DNA of 64,000 nucleotides from Roridomyces roridus (GCA_029378245.1 JARKIF010000089.1:1-64000), one strand, 5' to 3'; shown: positions 21,048 to 31,397, counted from the stretch's first letter. Notes: generated by a model from the letters alone, not told the origin. Translations and numbers: made by a program.

Positions 21048-22883
21048 ATGTCATACCCCAATCTCATTCCTTCGCCGCAGGTTGGAAACCGTCGCAGATC
21101 TCGTCTCTTCTCTGTGATGGTTCCCTTGCAGGCGCCCGGTCAAAACCCCACCTTGGACACCACTCTCGGCTTCAGCTCTCCTCACGATCCTCAACCTCGG
21201 ACTCAACCTCATTTCGACTCCGACGTTTTCCGGCCTCGTCCCGACAACTTGGTTGCTTGGTCTCGATCCTCTCTTCCGCCAGACCAACCGGACTTTGCTC
21301 ACCGTCGTTCCTATGGCCAATCCCCGGTCTCACTCCATTACTCCGGAGCTCGTTATTCTTCCGCTCCGGCCATGGACGACTACGAGCAACGATCACGACA
21401 TTCTCCGAGGTCATTCCGGCCTTGGGAAAATTTCCGGCAACCAATGGGCATGGGCATTCGAATCGAGGAAGTAGCTGAGTCTACAGTCGACGAATTGGAG
21501 TACGCTGACGAGCCACATATGATTTCACTTCCGGTATCTCCCGAAGTGTTCACTCGACCTCCCACTCGGGTCATGGCACCTTCTCTTGCCACTCGTTCTC
21601 TGTCCGCTCGTCCTCCGACTACACGTCCTCCGACTGCTGGCCCCTCTGGCTCAGCAGGCAGCCCCAGTAACCCCCCAACTTCGCCTTCTTCCTATCATGG
21701 AAACACTCCACCCCCTCCGGGGCCTCCGGGACCCGGCGGAGGCGGAGGCGGTGGCGGAGGAGGTGGCGGTGGCGGTGGTGGAGGAGGTGGTGGTGGCTGG
21801 AATCCTCCGGCCCCTCCGCCAGGACTTCCAGGTCCTCCGGGTCCCCAGGGTACACAAGGTCCTCTGGGACCTCCGGGTGCTATGCACTACTTCCCTGCTC
21901 CGGTCAATCCCCAAATCGACAATGCTATGCAGCAAATTGCTCAGGCTATGGCTCTCCTCGCGCAGAACCTAACTGCTCCACCCCGTTCCACCCGCACCGC
22001 ATCCAAAGCTCCGGACACCTTTGATGGCTCCGATCCATCGAAGTTCGCCACGTTCATGTCGCAGGTTTACTTGCACCTCGCCGAACGTCCGCAAGACTTT
22101 CCGACCGATGACGAAAAGATCTTCTACGTCCGATCCTACTTGCGCGGCACGGCTCAGCAATGGTTCTCTCCGAACATTTATGCTGTGGCCGGAACTCCAA
22201 TTCCGGCTTGGGACGGGAACTGGGATATCTTTGTCCGGGAGCTCGCCAGCAACTTCGGTCCGTATGACCCCATTGGAGATGCTCGCTCCGGACTCGAGAG
22301 CTTGTCTATGGCGCATAGCGATCGACTCGCTGTTTATCAGCTCGAGTTCGATAATCTGTCGGTTATGACCGAATACAACGAGGCTGCCCTTGTCCATGCG
22401 TTCTATCGTGGACTTCCTTCCCGCATCAAAGATGCCATCGCCCAGACCATTCGGCCGACAACTCTCTCCGGCCTCAAGATGCTCGCAGCGCAACTCGATC
22501 AGTGTTTCCACCGCCGTCAAGCGGAGAAGGACGCTGAGCGAGCTGTTGCTTCTACTGCGAGCAATTCCGAGTCTCCGGAGTCTCCGGAGTCTCCGGGCAA
22601 TGGGAATGGGAAGAAGGACAGTAGGGGTAATGAGCGGGGCAATTCCGACGCTCCGTCCGAGACACTTCCTCCGGCTTCCACCGACACCACCTCCAACACC
22701 ACCGGCCAATCCTCCGGCTCTGCCTCCGACAAACCCTACGCTGATCTGCTCGACGACTCCGGCAGACTCAAGCCGGAGGAGCGTGAGCGTCGTATTCAGA
22801 AAAATCTCTGCTTGTTCTGTGGCGATGAGGGGCACAATACTTCCGAGTGTTGGAGGCGTCCGGGTGGCGTAGGGAAATATTGA
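21048..22883 (+). CDS. retrotransposon Gag polyprotein (Gypsy type)
   Basis: A 611-residue single-exon frame. The N-terminal half is disordered, Pro/Ser-rich, with a poly-glycine run coded at about 21738-21797 and collagen-like GPPGPQ repeats. The middle is the retrotransposon gag domain (FDGSDPSKFATFMSQVYLH, FYVRSYLRGTAQQWF, LVHAFYRGLPSRIKDAIAQ). The C-terminus has a CCHC knuckle (CLFCGDEGHNTSEC). It follows a 5' LTR, but no protease, reverse transcriptase or integrase follows. The sequence passes straight into the reversed zinc-ribbon gene after the stop. The element is therefore a truncated copy that could make Gag only. Confidence 0.88.
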   Translation: MSYPNLIPSPQVGNRRRSRLFSVMVPLQAPGQNPTLDTTLGFSSPHDPQPRTQPHFDSDVFRPRPDNLVAWSRSSLPPDQPDFAHRRSYGQSPVSLHYSGARYSSAPAMDDYEQRSRHSPRSFRPWENFRQPMGMGIRIEEVAESTVDELEYADEPHMISLPVSPEVFTRPPTRVMAPSLATRSLSARPPTTRPPTAGPSGSAGSPSNPPTSPSSYHGNTPPPPGPPGPGGGGGGGGGGGGGGGGGGGGGWNPPAPPPGLPGPPGPQGTQGPLGPPGAMHYFPAPVNPQIDNAMQQIAQAMALLAQNLTAPPRSTRTASKAPDTFDGSDPSKFATFMSQVYLHLAERPQDFPTDDEKIFYVRSYLRGTAQQWFSPNIYAVAGTPIPAWDGNWDIFVRELASNFGPYDPIGDARSGLESLSMAHSDRLAVYQLEFDNLSVMTEYNEAALVHAFYRGLPSRIKDAIAQTIRPTTLSGLKMLAAQLDQCFHRRQAEKDAERAVASTASNSESPESPESPGNGNGKKDSRGNERGNSDAPSETLPPASTDTTSNTTGQSSGSASDKPYADLLDDSGRLKPEERERRIQKNLCLFCGDEGHNTSECWRRPGGVGKY

Positions 22884-23171
22884 GATCACAAGACATACTT
22901 TTGCGTCCACAACTTGAACACATGTCGTTCCTAATATTCTTTACCACAGTCAATGCATTGAGGGTAAGACTGGGAGTCGTCAATCAGGAACTGCGACAAA
23001 CTTGAAATGAAATGTACACACCTCGAACTTGTCTTTGGCAGCATCATCATCCCCCGCTTTCTCAAGAAGGGCGCATTTCTGGCAGAGGCCAGGGGTTGTC
23101 TTATTGGGGAACTCGCCATTACAGCCGTCACCGAGGTTGCTGCCCTTGCAGAGAGTGGTGTCGGACGCCAT
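22884..23171 (-). pseudogene. Cys-rich zinc-ribbon protein, N-terminal part, of the nested transposon
   Basis: Exons 23171-23022 and 22969 to about 22884 (52 bp intron). The protein starts MASDTTLCKGSNLGDG and has repeated Cys pairs: C..C in the first exon (LCQKC) and CIDCG, CSSCG in the second, the spacing of zinc ribbons. Similar N-termini occur in large agaric protein families; function unknown. A TATA box (GGTATAAATAC, about 23218-23228) lies ~45 bp before the start, just inside the right TIR. The 3' part is lost at the junction with the Gag gene near 22884. Confidence 0.6.
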
Positions 23172-23455
23172 ATGAGTAGAGTGGGTAATGAGTGGAAGGA
23201 GGGTGAATACGGGCTGGGTATTTATACCGGGGCAGGATGGCCCATTGTGCGCTGCGCTTAGCTTGTAGTTGGTCGGCGCGTGATGCGAGGCATGTAGTCC
23301 CATTGTTCGAGGAGGTTGTTGTGCCACTGAGTGGAGCGAGGGTCAAGTTAGCCGAGAAGAGCGTGTCGGCGCAGACAAGGCGCGCAGACATCCCCACACG
23401 CGAATTCGCGTCGGCGTTGGTATGCGCGACTTGGTATGCATTCACGCCCGTGGCG

Positions 23456-23762
23456 CGTCGTAGCTGCCGGCCATGGGAGTAGCGGAGAAGAAGGGGTGAT
23501 GACTTACGGCAGGTGATCCGCCGCGGAACGGGATGCCGACTCGGACTCGGACAAACTTCATACCGACATACACTAAAGCATACACTGTACACATAGTTAC
23601 AGGTAGCATACTACTATTACTCCCCTTAAAGCACTGCGCGACGGCCCTGACCATGAAGGGAGGGTGTATCAAAAGGCCGTCGGTCATATCTAGCCGACAT
23701 TAATTGACGAACAATGGGAGATAAAATATCAAATTTGAACCGCGACCAATCCGCCGACCATA
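23456..23762 (-). repeat. right long terminal inverted repeat of the nested transposon
   Basis: Reverse-complement partner of 18821-19128; its outer end reads CCGCCGACCATA, followed by the CTGGGG target duplication. Confidence 0.85.
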
Positions 23763-23824
23763 CTGGGGTCCCGGGAGCGTAGTGTTTTTTTTTTGAGCTT
23801 CCAGGGATGCTCGGTTTTAACTAG

Positions 23825-23908
23825 TTACAATCTTGAAATCGGTTAAAATTGGTTGCAATCTCGAAATCAGTTAAAATTGGTCGCAATCTCGAAATCAGTT
23901 AAAATCGG
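23825..23908. repeat. three 28 bp tandem repeats in the subterminal region of the Plavaka element
   Basis: Units begin TTACAATCTTGAAATC, TTGCAATCTCGAAATC and TCGCAATCTCGAAATC, each continuing with a GTTAAAAT-type core and ending GG. Similar AACTGATTTTAACC words occur near the left end (12625-12650). Subterminal repeats of this kind bind transposase in CACTA-type elements. Confidence 0.75.
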
Positions 23909-23985
23909 TTGAAACCACCATTGTAAGTGTTATAACCGGGTGAAAAAATTTCAGCATTGTAACCAATCACAACCAGTTTCGACCC

Positions 23986-24014
23986 GTTATTTCCCACTTT
24001 GGATTTTTGCGACA
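23986..24014 (-). repeat. right terminal inverted repeat of the Plavaka-type element
   Basis: Partner of 12599-12627; ends TTTTTGCGACA, followed by the second GT of the target duplication. Confidence 0.7.
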
Positions 24015-24725
24015 GTATCTTGTTGCCACCAAAACCGTTCGACACGAGGCGTGCATTGGGCCATGGCCTGTTCTGAGCTGCTTTTCCCAAGTTATGGCTC
24101 GTTATTCATTCCGGCGGCTTATCCGTTGTCGCGCTGGGCATGATACGCCGTTCGTCGGCGTTCAAACCTCTACAGCTCTCGGACCCGAGTCTTCCGTTCG
24201 TCGCCGCACTCCGAGTCTGACTCCGATCATCGCGTCGGGTAACCCGGCGTTCCTCGTCTGTTCTTGGCACGATGTCATCTCGGGAAGGCTTCTCGTATGG
24301 GTCCCGCTCTCCTGGGCTGTCCACTAAAATTGGAACAAACACGTCTCGAGCCGTCCTCCTATGGGTCTCATGAATTATCGAATTATCCCTATTGATGTGG
24401 TCAGAAAGCATGAACGCGCTCAAAAAAGAAGGATCGGTCCTGGGTTTTCTTCCAATTTCGTCTGTTTAGCCACTCTGGAGTCGAGCCCGAAGCACGGTCG
24501 CACCTAAGATTGGCCTTCCGTAAACGAACTCTGACACTCCACGAATCTGAATTGGCTACCCACCTAGGAAAGCGGCACCACACCGGCACCAGAATACCGA
24601 GACGAGCTCCTGATATCGCGGGATCATGACAGATAGAATCATAGATGCTGTGGCGCCTCCGCGGTATACATGCATACGCTCGCACTACTACGCTCCTCCC
24701 ACCTCCGCACCCTTCCCCCGCAGAT
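24015..24725. other. right flank of the Plavaka insertion: coding-like but unresolved
   Basis: Joining this flank to the left flank at 12596 with one GT leaves open frames on both strands (minus strand SNGFGGNKI continuing HLQKLDWYF; plus strand VELLQM continuing YLVATKTV). The target was thus probably protein-coding, but I cannot choose the strand or name the family. The stretch up to 24725 also holds the promoter of the DUF6534 gene. Confidence 0.35.
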
Positions 24726-26516
24726 ATGAGCAAACTCGATGCCACCGTTGGAGCGATATCCATTTGCTATGCCTTGGCCTGGGGGTGCGTGGTCTTTCGT
24801 GAATATACTTGGACTCGAGCGAACTGACCGATTCTACCCAGACTTTACGGCGCCCTCTCAATGCAGACGTTTTCGTACTTTCAAAAATTCCCAAAGGACA
24901 GTGTATGGCTGAAATTGCTGGTGAGTCTCTCGACAAGTTATAACCAAGCTCACCGACGCGCAGGTCACCAGCCTTTGGTTGGTATCATATCCCACCCGTG
25001 TCTTGCCGCTGACATTATGGCTCACAGGTTTCTGGAGACTCTCCAACTCATCTTTATCGGCCACGTCTTGTACTTCTGGCTCATCACCAATTACAACAAT
25101 CCCGCGGCGCTCGTCGATTCCATCTGGTCCGCAAGCATTCCGCATTCCGGGCAATTCGAGTGCTGAATTATTTCTAGGAGTTTCAATGTACGAACTTGTT
25201 GTCGATTGCTCCCAACTTACATCCCTGAACAGATCGGGATCTTGGTCACGGTATGTAGTTCTCATTAAACTCACTCGTTCTAGGACTCACTCATCTGTCA
25301 GAACCTAATTGTACTGATAGTCGAATTGTCCGTCCTCCTCTCCCTGTTCAAGACCCATTCATGGTTCTTTGCGCGCAGATTCTTCACCTATCGAGTCTAC
25401 ATATGTAAGTGCTCGTATGTTATGATAACGATAATTATTCATTCTTTTAGTGAGCGGCAGGAATTGGATTCTGTCAGGCATCATCGTTCGTATTCAGCCC
25501 ATTCATCAGAAATCAGCCTCACCTCGACGAGAATTAGGTGTTACTGGCGTTCTCTTACTTTGGCAAGTCATTACCTGGAGATGGCACACAAATAACTAAT
25601 CCTCTATATCGTCAGGTTTTCAAATCGGTGCGCTCGCGAAGAGAGTGGTTCAGTGTATCTACTGACCTTCAGCAGTGGGGAAAGTCAGGATGTGGGTCAA
25701 CGACTCGGGTCTGAGAAGTACGCTCCGCTGATCATAGGTAATTCAGGTTTCAACTCAAAAAGACCTTCCTGTTCTTCGAATTCCAGGTTCGTTCCCAGAC
25801 TGCGTGGTCACTAGACGCTAAATCTTGTCGATGAACTCAAAGTGGATTGCGAGCGCCGGCTTGGCCTCCGCTTCCGTTGCTGATATCTTAATCGCGGGCA
25901 GTTTATGCTACTATCTCGCGAAAAATCGGACTGGGTTGCGAAGGTTAGTCAATTCGAGTTTCGATTTAGGGTGTTCCTCACACTGATTCGACAGGACTGA
26001 TTCAATTGTCAACCAACTCATCCTCTACGCCATAAGCACAGGGCTTTTGACTAGGTCCGTACGGGGACCACGTCAGCGACGGTTTGACTCGCGATTACCA
26101 TAGTCGTTTTGATAGACATGATTTGCGTGCGCGTCCATTTTCTTCGTCTATCCTCTCACTCAAGGGCCGGTGAACAGTTCCTCATCATGCCGAAAAACTT
26201 GATTCACCTATCATTCAATATCCTTTGCGGCAAATGTACGTTCCCCTGCTGTACTCGGAAGAATGAACCTTGCTAACAAATTTCACAGTATACACGAATT
26301 CACTGCTCTCGAGCCTGAGCTTTCGGGACAACATACGGCAACGCCAGTCGGAGTTCGTGAATACCATTTCACTGCCGGCGATCACCGGGGTGTGGCTAGT
26401 CGACTCAGACTTTTTATAACTTGACTGACACGGTGCAGCGATCGCCGAATGCGAACGCCACCGAGTACTCGTTCAACTTTATTGCGGCGGCGAATACTAC
26501 GGAGGAGGCCATACGG
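24726..26516 (+). CDS. DUF6534-type seven-helix membrane protein
   Basis: A many-exon gene of an Agaricomycete family of integral membrane proteins of unknown role. First exons: 24726-24784, 24842-24920, 24964-24977, 25028-25126, 25178-25187, 25233-25250. They read MSKLDATVGAISICYALAW, LYGALSMQTFSYFQKFP, FLETLQLIFIGHVLYFWL, then later IVELSVLLSLF, GLASASVADILIAGSLCYY, TDSIVNQLILYAISTG and LIHLSFNILCGKLYTNSLL, all family hallmarks. One intron near 25564 uses a GC donor (G|GCAAGT). Near 26100 the model needs a one-base shift between LLT and VLIDMICV, so the gene may be slightly damaged or have an exon I cannot place. The 3' end after NTTEEAIR (26516) is uncertain. Confidence 0.75.
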
Positions 26517-27375
26517 GTGAGCAGTTTCTATCTAACGTGCACAGGAATCATTGATACCTATTCGGCTGTCCCAGTCAAGGTCGCATTCGAATGCCGAAGC
26601 AGGTCTAACAGCGACGGAGGAAAAGGTCAGCCTCGCCGTGCGAGTCCTGCCAGTTTTGAATTTCCGCTAGACTGCGCAGGGAGCTTCTTTGACGGACAAC
26701 CCTTCAATTCGAGAAGGTCTGGCGCACTGCACTGCTTCTTAGTCGTTGTGATTGGGAGTAAATGTTGCCTTACCTTGGATTCATGTAGTTACCAAACAGC
26801 TCTGAACTACGCGTGACACTGGTTTCACGGAAAGCCTATCCGCATCGCTGGGAGGATCTGCTGCGTCGGGACGGTGGTGATCATCGCCGACGAGCAGAGT
26901 CACGAGTACTCCGATTCCGAGTTGCGCGCTTCCGATGCCGACTTGATGCCGACGTAGGACGTCGTCGATCATGGACTGAAGCGACGTGGCTACGGCTACC
27001 ATGATTGTGTCGGTGTCGTTTACTGCGGTGCTGTGTTCCATGGCGAGGTTTTCGATGCTCGTCATGATCGTGAAAGAAGAAGTTTGTTTGTCGAGCCAAA
27101 CAAACACTCTTGGCTCTTACCATCATCATCCACTAATTTTCAAGTTGCAAATGTCGACTCCCTGACTCTCTAGTCCATGCGTATGAATATTCCGATTCCA
27201 CCCTCGCCGAGCGCCAACTGGAATAACTCACCGGCGCTCTGATCTCGCAAAAATAGTGTTAACAGCCTTGGGCGGCAAACTGGTGGGAAGCGCTTATGGT
27301 GGGAAGCTTAGGACCGCCTCGTGTCTCTACAGCTCTCACTCCTGCTCTCCGTCTGGACTCCCACTCGCTGCTACT
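26517..27375. other. gap between DUF6534 gene and helical-bundle gene
   Basis: May contain the last exon of the DUF6534 gene. A minus-strand frame (26781-27107) contains ATSLQSMIDDVLRRHQVGI and could be a small gene, but has no motif. Nothing else seen. Confidence 0.3.
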
Positions 27376-28323
27376 ATGCCCCCACTCCCTCGTATCCCGT
27401 TCACCGCTCGAACCCGCCGAGCCCTCCCCAACCAGATCGCTTCAGACGCACTCGACGCAACGAAGGTGGCTCTCAAGGCTATCCGCGCCTCTTCAGACGC
27501 CTGTGCACCGCTCAAGTCTGGGGTATCTGCGGCCTTGGTCTTGTTGGAGATGAGCGAGGTATGTATTCGCCTCGGTGGAGCAGCTGGGCCCACTCTGACT
27601 CCTCGTCTCAGAAAATGAAACGCAATAAAGCAGACAGCAGGAACCTCGGAGAGAGAGCTGCTCAGATCGTCTTGGATATCTGGGGTCAGACAAAGGATCT
27701 CAGCACCCAACTTCCGCCAGAGGTGGAGAGATGCATCGACGAGATCGAGACGTATGTGTTCAAAATTCTCTTTGGCGTTTGTTTGAATTTTTTGTGCAGG
27801 CTGTTTCGAGAGATAGAGACCCTGTTCCACGAGCTCGAAAAGCAGAGGTTTCTGCGACGGCTTGTTCGACAAGATCGCCACAAGGCTCAAATCGAGGAGT
27901 ATGGGCGATTATTGGACCTAGCCACGGCACAGTTCAGCGTACGGCTAGGACCTTTCCTCCCACCTGTGCATGCAGTTGCTCATCCCTTTCCCGCAGATGA
28001 ACCTCCAGCTCAGTATTCACACCGCACAACTCGACCTCCGCAGTGCACAAATCACCCAAATCGCCGCTGACGAGAAGAGACATGGGGATGTTCTCGCCGT
28101 CTCGCAGATGAGCGAGGCCGAGCGTTTGGTGCGTCCTCTGTCTGTTCTTTCTCCTTGCCGCAACCGGCTTATCGGCGAATTCCGACAGCAGCTCCTTACA
28201 AGTCTGGACGGTATGTATCCCTCTCTGCGATGTCCGTCAGAATCCATTCTGATTGATATATGTGCAGCAAAGATACATCGGGCGATCATTTCATGCGGCG
28301 TTTTTTTTTTAAAAAAAATATAG
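27376..28323 (+). CDS. helical-bundle protein resembling N-termini of Agaricomycete NLR-like proteins
   Basis: Exons 27376-27558, 27612-27751, 27800-27938, 27997-28128, 28189-28210 and 28268-28323 give 223 residues. The sequence is almost entirely amphipathic helix (LDATKVALKAIRASSDACAP, LKSGVSAALVLLEMSE, LFREIETLFHELEKQ, LQLSIHTAQLDLRSAQ). The pattern 'LDATxxALxAIRxSSDA-PLKSxVxxAL' is common at the N-terminus of mushroom proteins with NACHT/NB or kinase domains, where it is suspected to be a membrane-active or adaptor four-helix domain. No effector domain follows. The last exon ends in a T/A homopolymer tract, so the protein may be truncated or a stand-alone adaptor. Confidence 0.6.
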
Positions 28324-28730
28324 ACGCAACAGCTCCTTGCGAACGGCATACCCGCGATCAGGCGTAGTTTAAATTAAAGGTCTCCAATAGAACGAAGGGT
28401 TCTTTCTATTTGCGGCTTTCGGTCCGTTCCCGTAATGGTGTACCTGGCGGTGCTCAGCCGCGAGAGTCCCACGTCCCAGTCCCAGACATTTCAAGATTTC
28501 AAGTGAGACGCGATTCGATTTGGTTTGTACAAGAAACAAGTTTTCTATCTACTAATAGTAATAAGTTAAGTATGTAGTGTACACTATAGGGTGGTACATG
28601 AGCCGAGGGAGAGAGGGAGCGTTGTAGCCATCATCGGAGGCAGAGCGAATAAATAATAGAATAAATAAAGTCGACAGACGGAGAAGTAAAGTTGAAAGGG
28701 AAGTAAAGCGCGCGCAAAAGTCACCCAGGC
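28324..28730. other. intergenic region
   Basis: Begins with a T-run followed by an A-run at 28303-28320. No gene seen; serves as 3' flank of two converging genes. Confidence 0.5.
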
Positions 28731-29727
28731 CTATACCACGAACTGGGGTCGCGCCCGCGCCCTCGTCCGACACGGGAGCGCAATCATGGGAATGGGCAGC
28801 GACCGGAGGAGCGTGCATCGCGTGCGGACGGCGTGCTTGGCAGTGTACTCGACGCTGGATTCCAGATCTGCCAAGGCAGTGGCGTCGATGGGAACGTGGG
28901 GGAGATGTGCAGGGAGCGGGGGCGTGGGCGGTGAGAGGGTAGGCGAGGGCGAAGGACTGCGAGGCGAAGGTGGTGAGAGGCTGGGTACGGATGATGTCGT
29001 AGATGACGTGGATGATGTGTGCCTGTGCTGCGGCCTGGGCGGTAGTGGTAGTGGACGTGCAACAACGCTCAGACGCACACCAATGGCAGCCAAGAGTCCC
29101 TCGCGATGAGCCATGATACCAGCCTCGCTCACGCCCATCCTCCACTGCATAACATCGAGAAACTCGGCTTCGATCCGCCCAATGTCGCGCTTGCCAAAGA
29201 TGCCGGTGCATATGGCCCAGTGGATGTTACGGAGACTCGAATCGTTGGCGTACTTGGCGGCACAGATGAGTGCACCGAGGAAGACGCGCTCGAGGGCCCA
29301 CTCTTCGAGGGATATGCAGAGCTTGTCGGATGCACGATCGAGGTAGGAGAGGGCGACGAGGAGGGTGGCGGGGGTGACTTGGGCGCGATACAGAACTTGA
29401 GAAACAAAGGTGGTGAAGTCGGAAAGATAAGAAGGAGTACGGTGTAGAATGACGACGCCCCCACGTTCCAGGGCTTCGTCGACCACGTCGGAGATGTAGT
29501 CCACAACGTACTCTGCCCGAAATGTGAGACGGTGACATCTCTTTGAATGACTACGACGCACCAATTACGGGCCGTGAAAGTTCAATGTCCACCAGCTGAA
29601 GGAGCTCCTCCGGATGCGTCAACGGGTCGACGAGGGAGGCAGCATGGACTTTGCTGCTCCTCGGGCTGCAGCGGCTGCAGTCTACCGAGGACGAAGAAGA
29701 GGAAGGGACTGGACTCCAGGACAGCAT
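28731..29727 (-). CDS. Pho80/Pcl-like cyclin
   Basis: Exons 29727-29562 and 29512-28731 give 315 residues. The start is the first in-frame ATG (MLSWSPVPSSSSSSVD); upstream sequence is open but lacks an ATG. The cyclin box is plain: YVVDYISDVVDEALERGG, VTPATLLVALSYLDRASDK, RVFLGALICAAKYANDSS, HWAICTGIFGKRDIGRIEAE and FLDVMQWRMGVSEAG. The intron falls between HPEELLQLVDIELSRPVI and EYVVDY and restores the helix-1 sequence. A long Ser/Pro-rich segment follows the box. Such cyclins activate Pho85-type CDKs in phosphate and growth control. The C-terminal tail (~90 residues) is low complexity. Confidence 0.87.
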
Positions 29728-29871
29728 GGGGACAGTGGCGGCTGAGAGTCCGAGTGCCGCATAGGTCCTTTTAAGTGGTTGGCGGAGGTAGGAGTAATTG
29801 GCAAATCGGGAAGGTCGTCGGGGATGGCAACCGTTTTCCACTTTGCTTCCGAGCGACGACTGCGTGCCCAC

Positions 29872-31397
29872 GATTGTCCATGATTCGTCTCCGCTCAGGA
29901 CTCAGCAGCTTTGTGGGCGTACTCCGCGTTGGCCAGATGAGTCGTGGTAGGCGTGGATGTGGCATCGGTCACGGTGAAGCCGTGTGCTGGCAAGCGATCA
30001 CGGAGGCTTGATCCCATCATCTCCTCGTTGCTTTCCCCACCTTCTTGTTTCGACTCTCACAAGCACGATGCCTCCGATTCCACCTGATCTGCGTACTTGT
30101 CGTTGGGTCTGGTCGACAAGCAACCCGCCTCCAAGGCTCCAAGCGCGCATCGCCGCCTGCCACATACTAATCGCGGTAATTGCGCAGCCTTCAAGGACTC
30201 GTTGCCCGCCCTTTTTGATACGACGACAACGCACCCTGGTTCTTCGAGACGACGGTACTACTTGGAAGAAATAGTACAGTACAGGCGCCATGCGGTCTTG
30301 CTGGTATCTTGCGCCGTGGTCCTCCGATGAATCGACAAGCATCGACTCAATACGACTAGTGCTCACACCGGATGCTGTGAACCTCAATTATGACCTGGAG
30401 AATCTCCGCCGAACAATAATGAGCAGTGAGCTCGATTCAATGTCTCAAGGTCCGCGGCCTTCTTCGCCTTGTCGTTCCCACCGATCATCCGTTCACCGAG
30501 GCCCCGCAGCACAACGGCCGGACACCGACCTCTCTGGAACTGGAACGCTCAATTCGGATAATAGGCAACCACCAGCTTCTCTTCTCTAGCCAATCTCCTT
30601 TGGAAACACAGCAGCATATGTAAACCAGCAAAAAATCCGAGGAACGACAAGGCTTGTCATACGACGAGTATTGCGAATGCACGCTTTTGAAACGCACGAG
30701 TTTTACTTCCGCTTCTTGGCTCGAAAACGATGCACATGGCTGGGATCTTCGGCTCTGCCGACAGTTGTTAACATATGTAGGCTGGATGCACGCAGCTGAG
30801 CTCCAGAAAGGTTTGTACCCTCAAAATTTAGGGGCGCGAAATCTGGGCCAGCGCTTAGCTGCACGGGCTGTATCTTTGCAAGGCAGGTTCGGAGATCGTA
30901 CACTTGCCAATGTCGAGAACGCGCGGAATCTAATAGCCACTCCAACTTTTTTAGAGTCTCGACGTCTGGCATTCGCTCCCATTTTCATTTTCTTACAAGT
31001 ACAACCTCGAAGGACACCTGTCGACGAGACTGCTACAGCCTTGAAAAATTGCGCGATGTGCTGTTGCAGCCCTCGACGCGAGTCTGCCCGGATCGGCTTG
31101 TCCATGTCTGGGCATGGGTCGAATTCTTCCGTCGACAACTTTACGAGCGCCCGAGAAAGAGCTGTACGCCAAGATGCGGCTCATCCTTTGGAATCTTGGG
31201 TGAGGTACTTATTCGCTGTGTGCAAGGATCTCATTTTTGGAGCATTCATGATTTGACACTATTTTAGCGTTTGGGGTTTTCTCCATCACGAGGTGCCTTT
31301 TTTTAGTGGAAGAACACGTGCAAACGCCGTGCCTTCTTTCGTCTCAACGCCCACAACGACAGCCCCACCATAACCTGCTCCGCTCTCTCGAACTCAG
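29872..31397. other. unresolved region
   Basis: Small frames without motifs: plus strand MPPIPPDLRTCRWVW (30068), VRGLLRLVVPTDHPFTEAPQ (about 30450, ending at 30623), and overlapping frames on both strands at 30654-31256. They may be exons of one unrecognised gene. The last ~100 bp are the leader of the BTB gene. Confidence 0.3.

Larger units (their letters stand above)
18821..23762. mobile_element. 4.9 kb TIR transposon with integrase-like and zinc-ribbon genes, nested in the Plavaka element
   Basis: Bounded by ~305 bp inverted repeats beginning TATGGTCGGCGGATTGG at both ends and by a perfect 6 bp target duplication CTGGGG (18815-18820 and 23763-23768). Just inside each repeat a gene starts and points inward: an integrase-core-family N-terminus at 19587 and a Cys-rich zinc-ribbon gene at 23171 on the minus strand. 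The middle of the element has been replaced by a Gypsy LTR and gag, removing the 3' parts of both genes, so this copy is probably dead. I do not recognise a named superfamily with this combination of integrase-type gene, long TIRs and 6 bp duplication. Confidence 0.8.
12599..24014. mobile_element. 11.4 kb Plavaka-type (CMC/CACTA-like) DNA transposon with nested elements
   Basis: Limits were set from short terminal inverted repeats (TGTCGCAAAAGTCC at the left; TGTCGCAAAAATCC read inward from the right) and a 2 bp direct repeat GT at 12597-12598 and 24015-24016. Subterminal DNA at both ends contains TTTTAACC/AACTGATTT-like repeats, as in CACTA-type elements. It encodes a transposase (12789-16155, minus), a divergent accessory gene (16270-17801, plus) and possibly a coiled-coil protein (17889-18335, minus). 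A 4.9 kb unrelated transposon sits in its right arm. Without that guest the element would be about 6.5 kb. Joining the flanks with one GT leaves a continuous reading frame, so it probably landed in a coding region. Confidence 0.8.
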
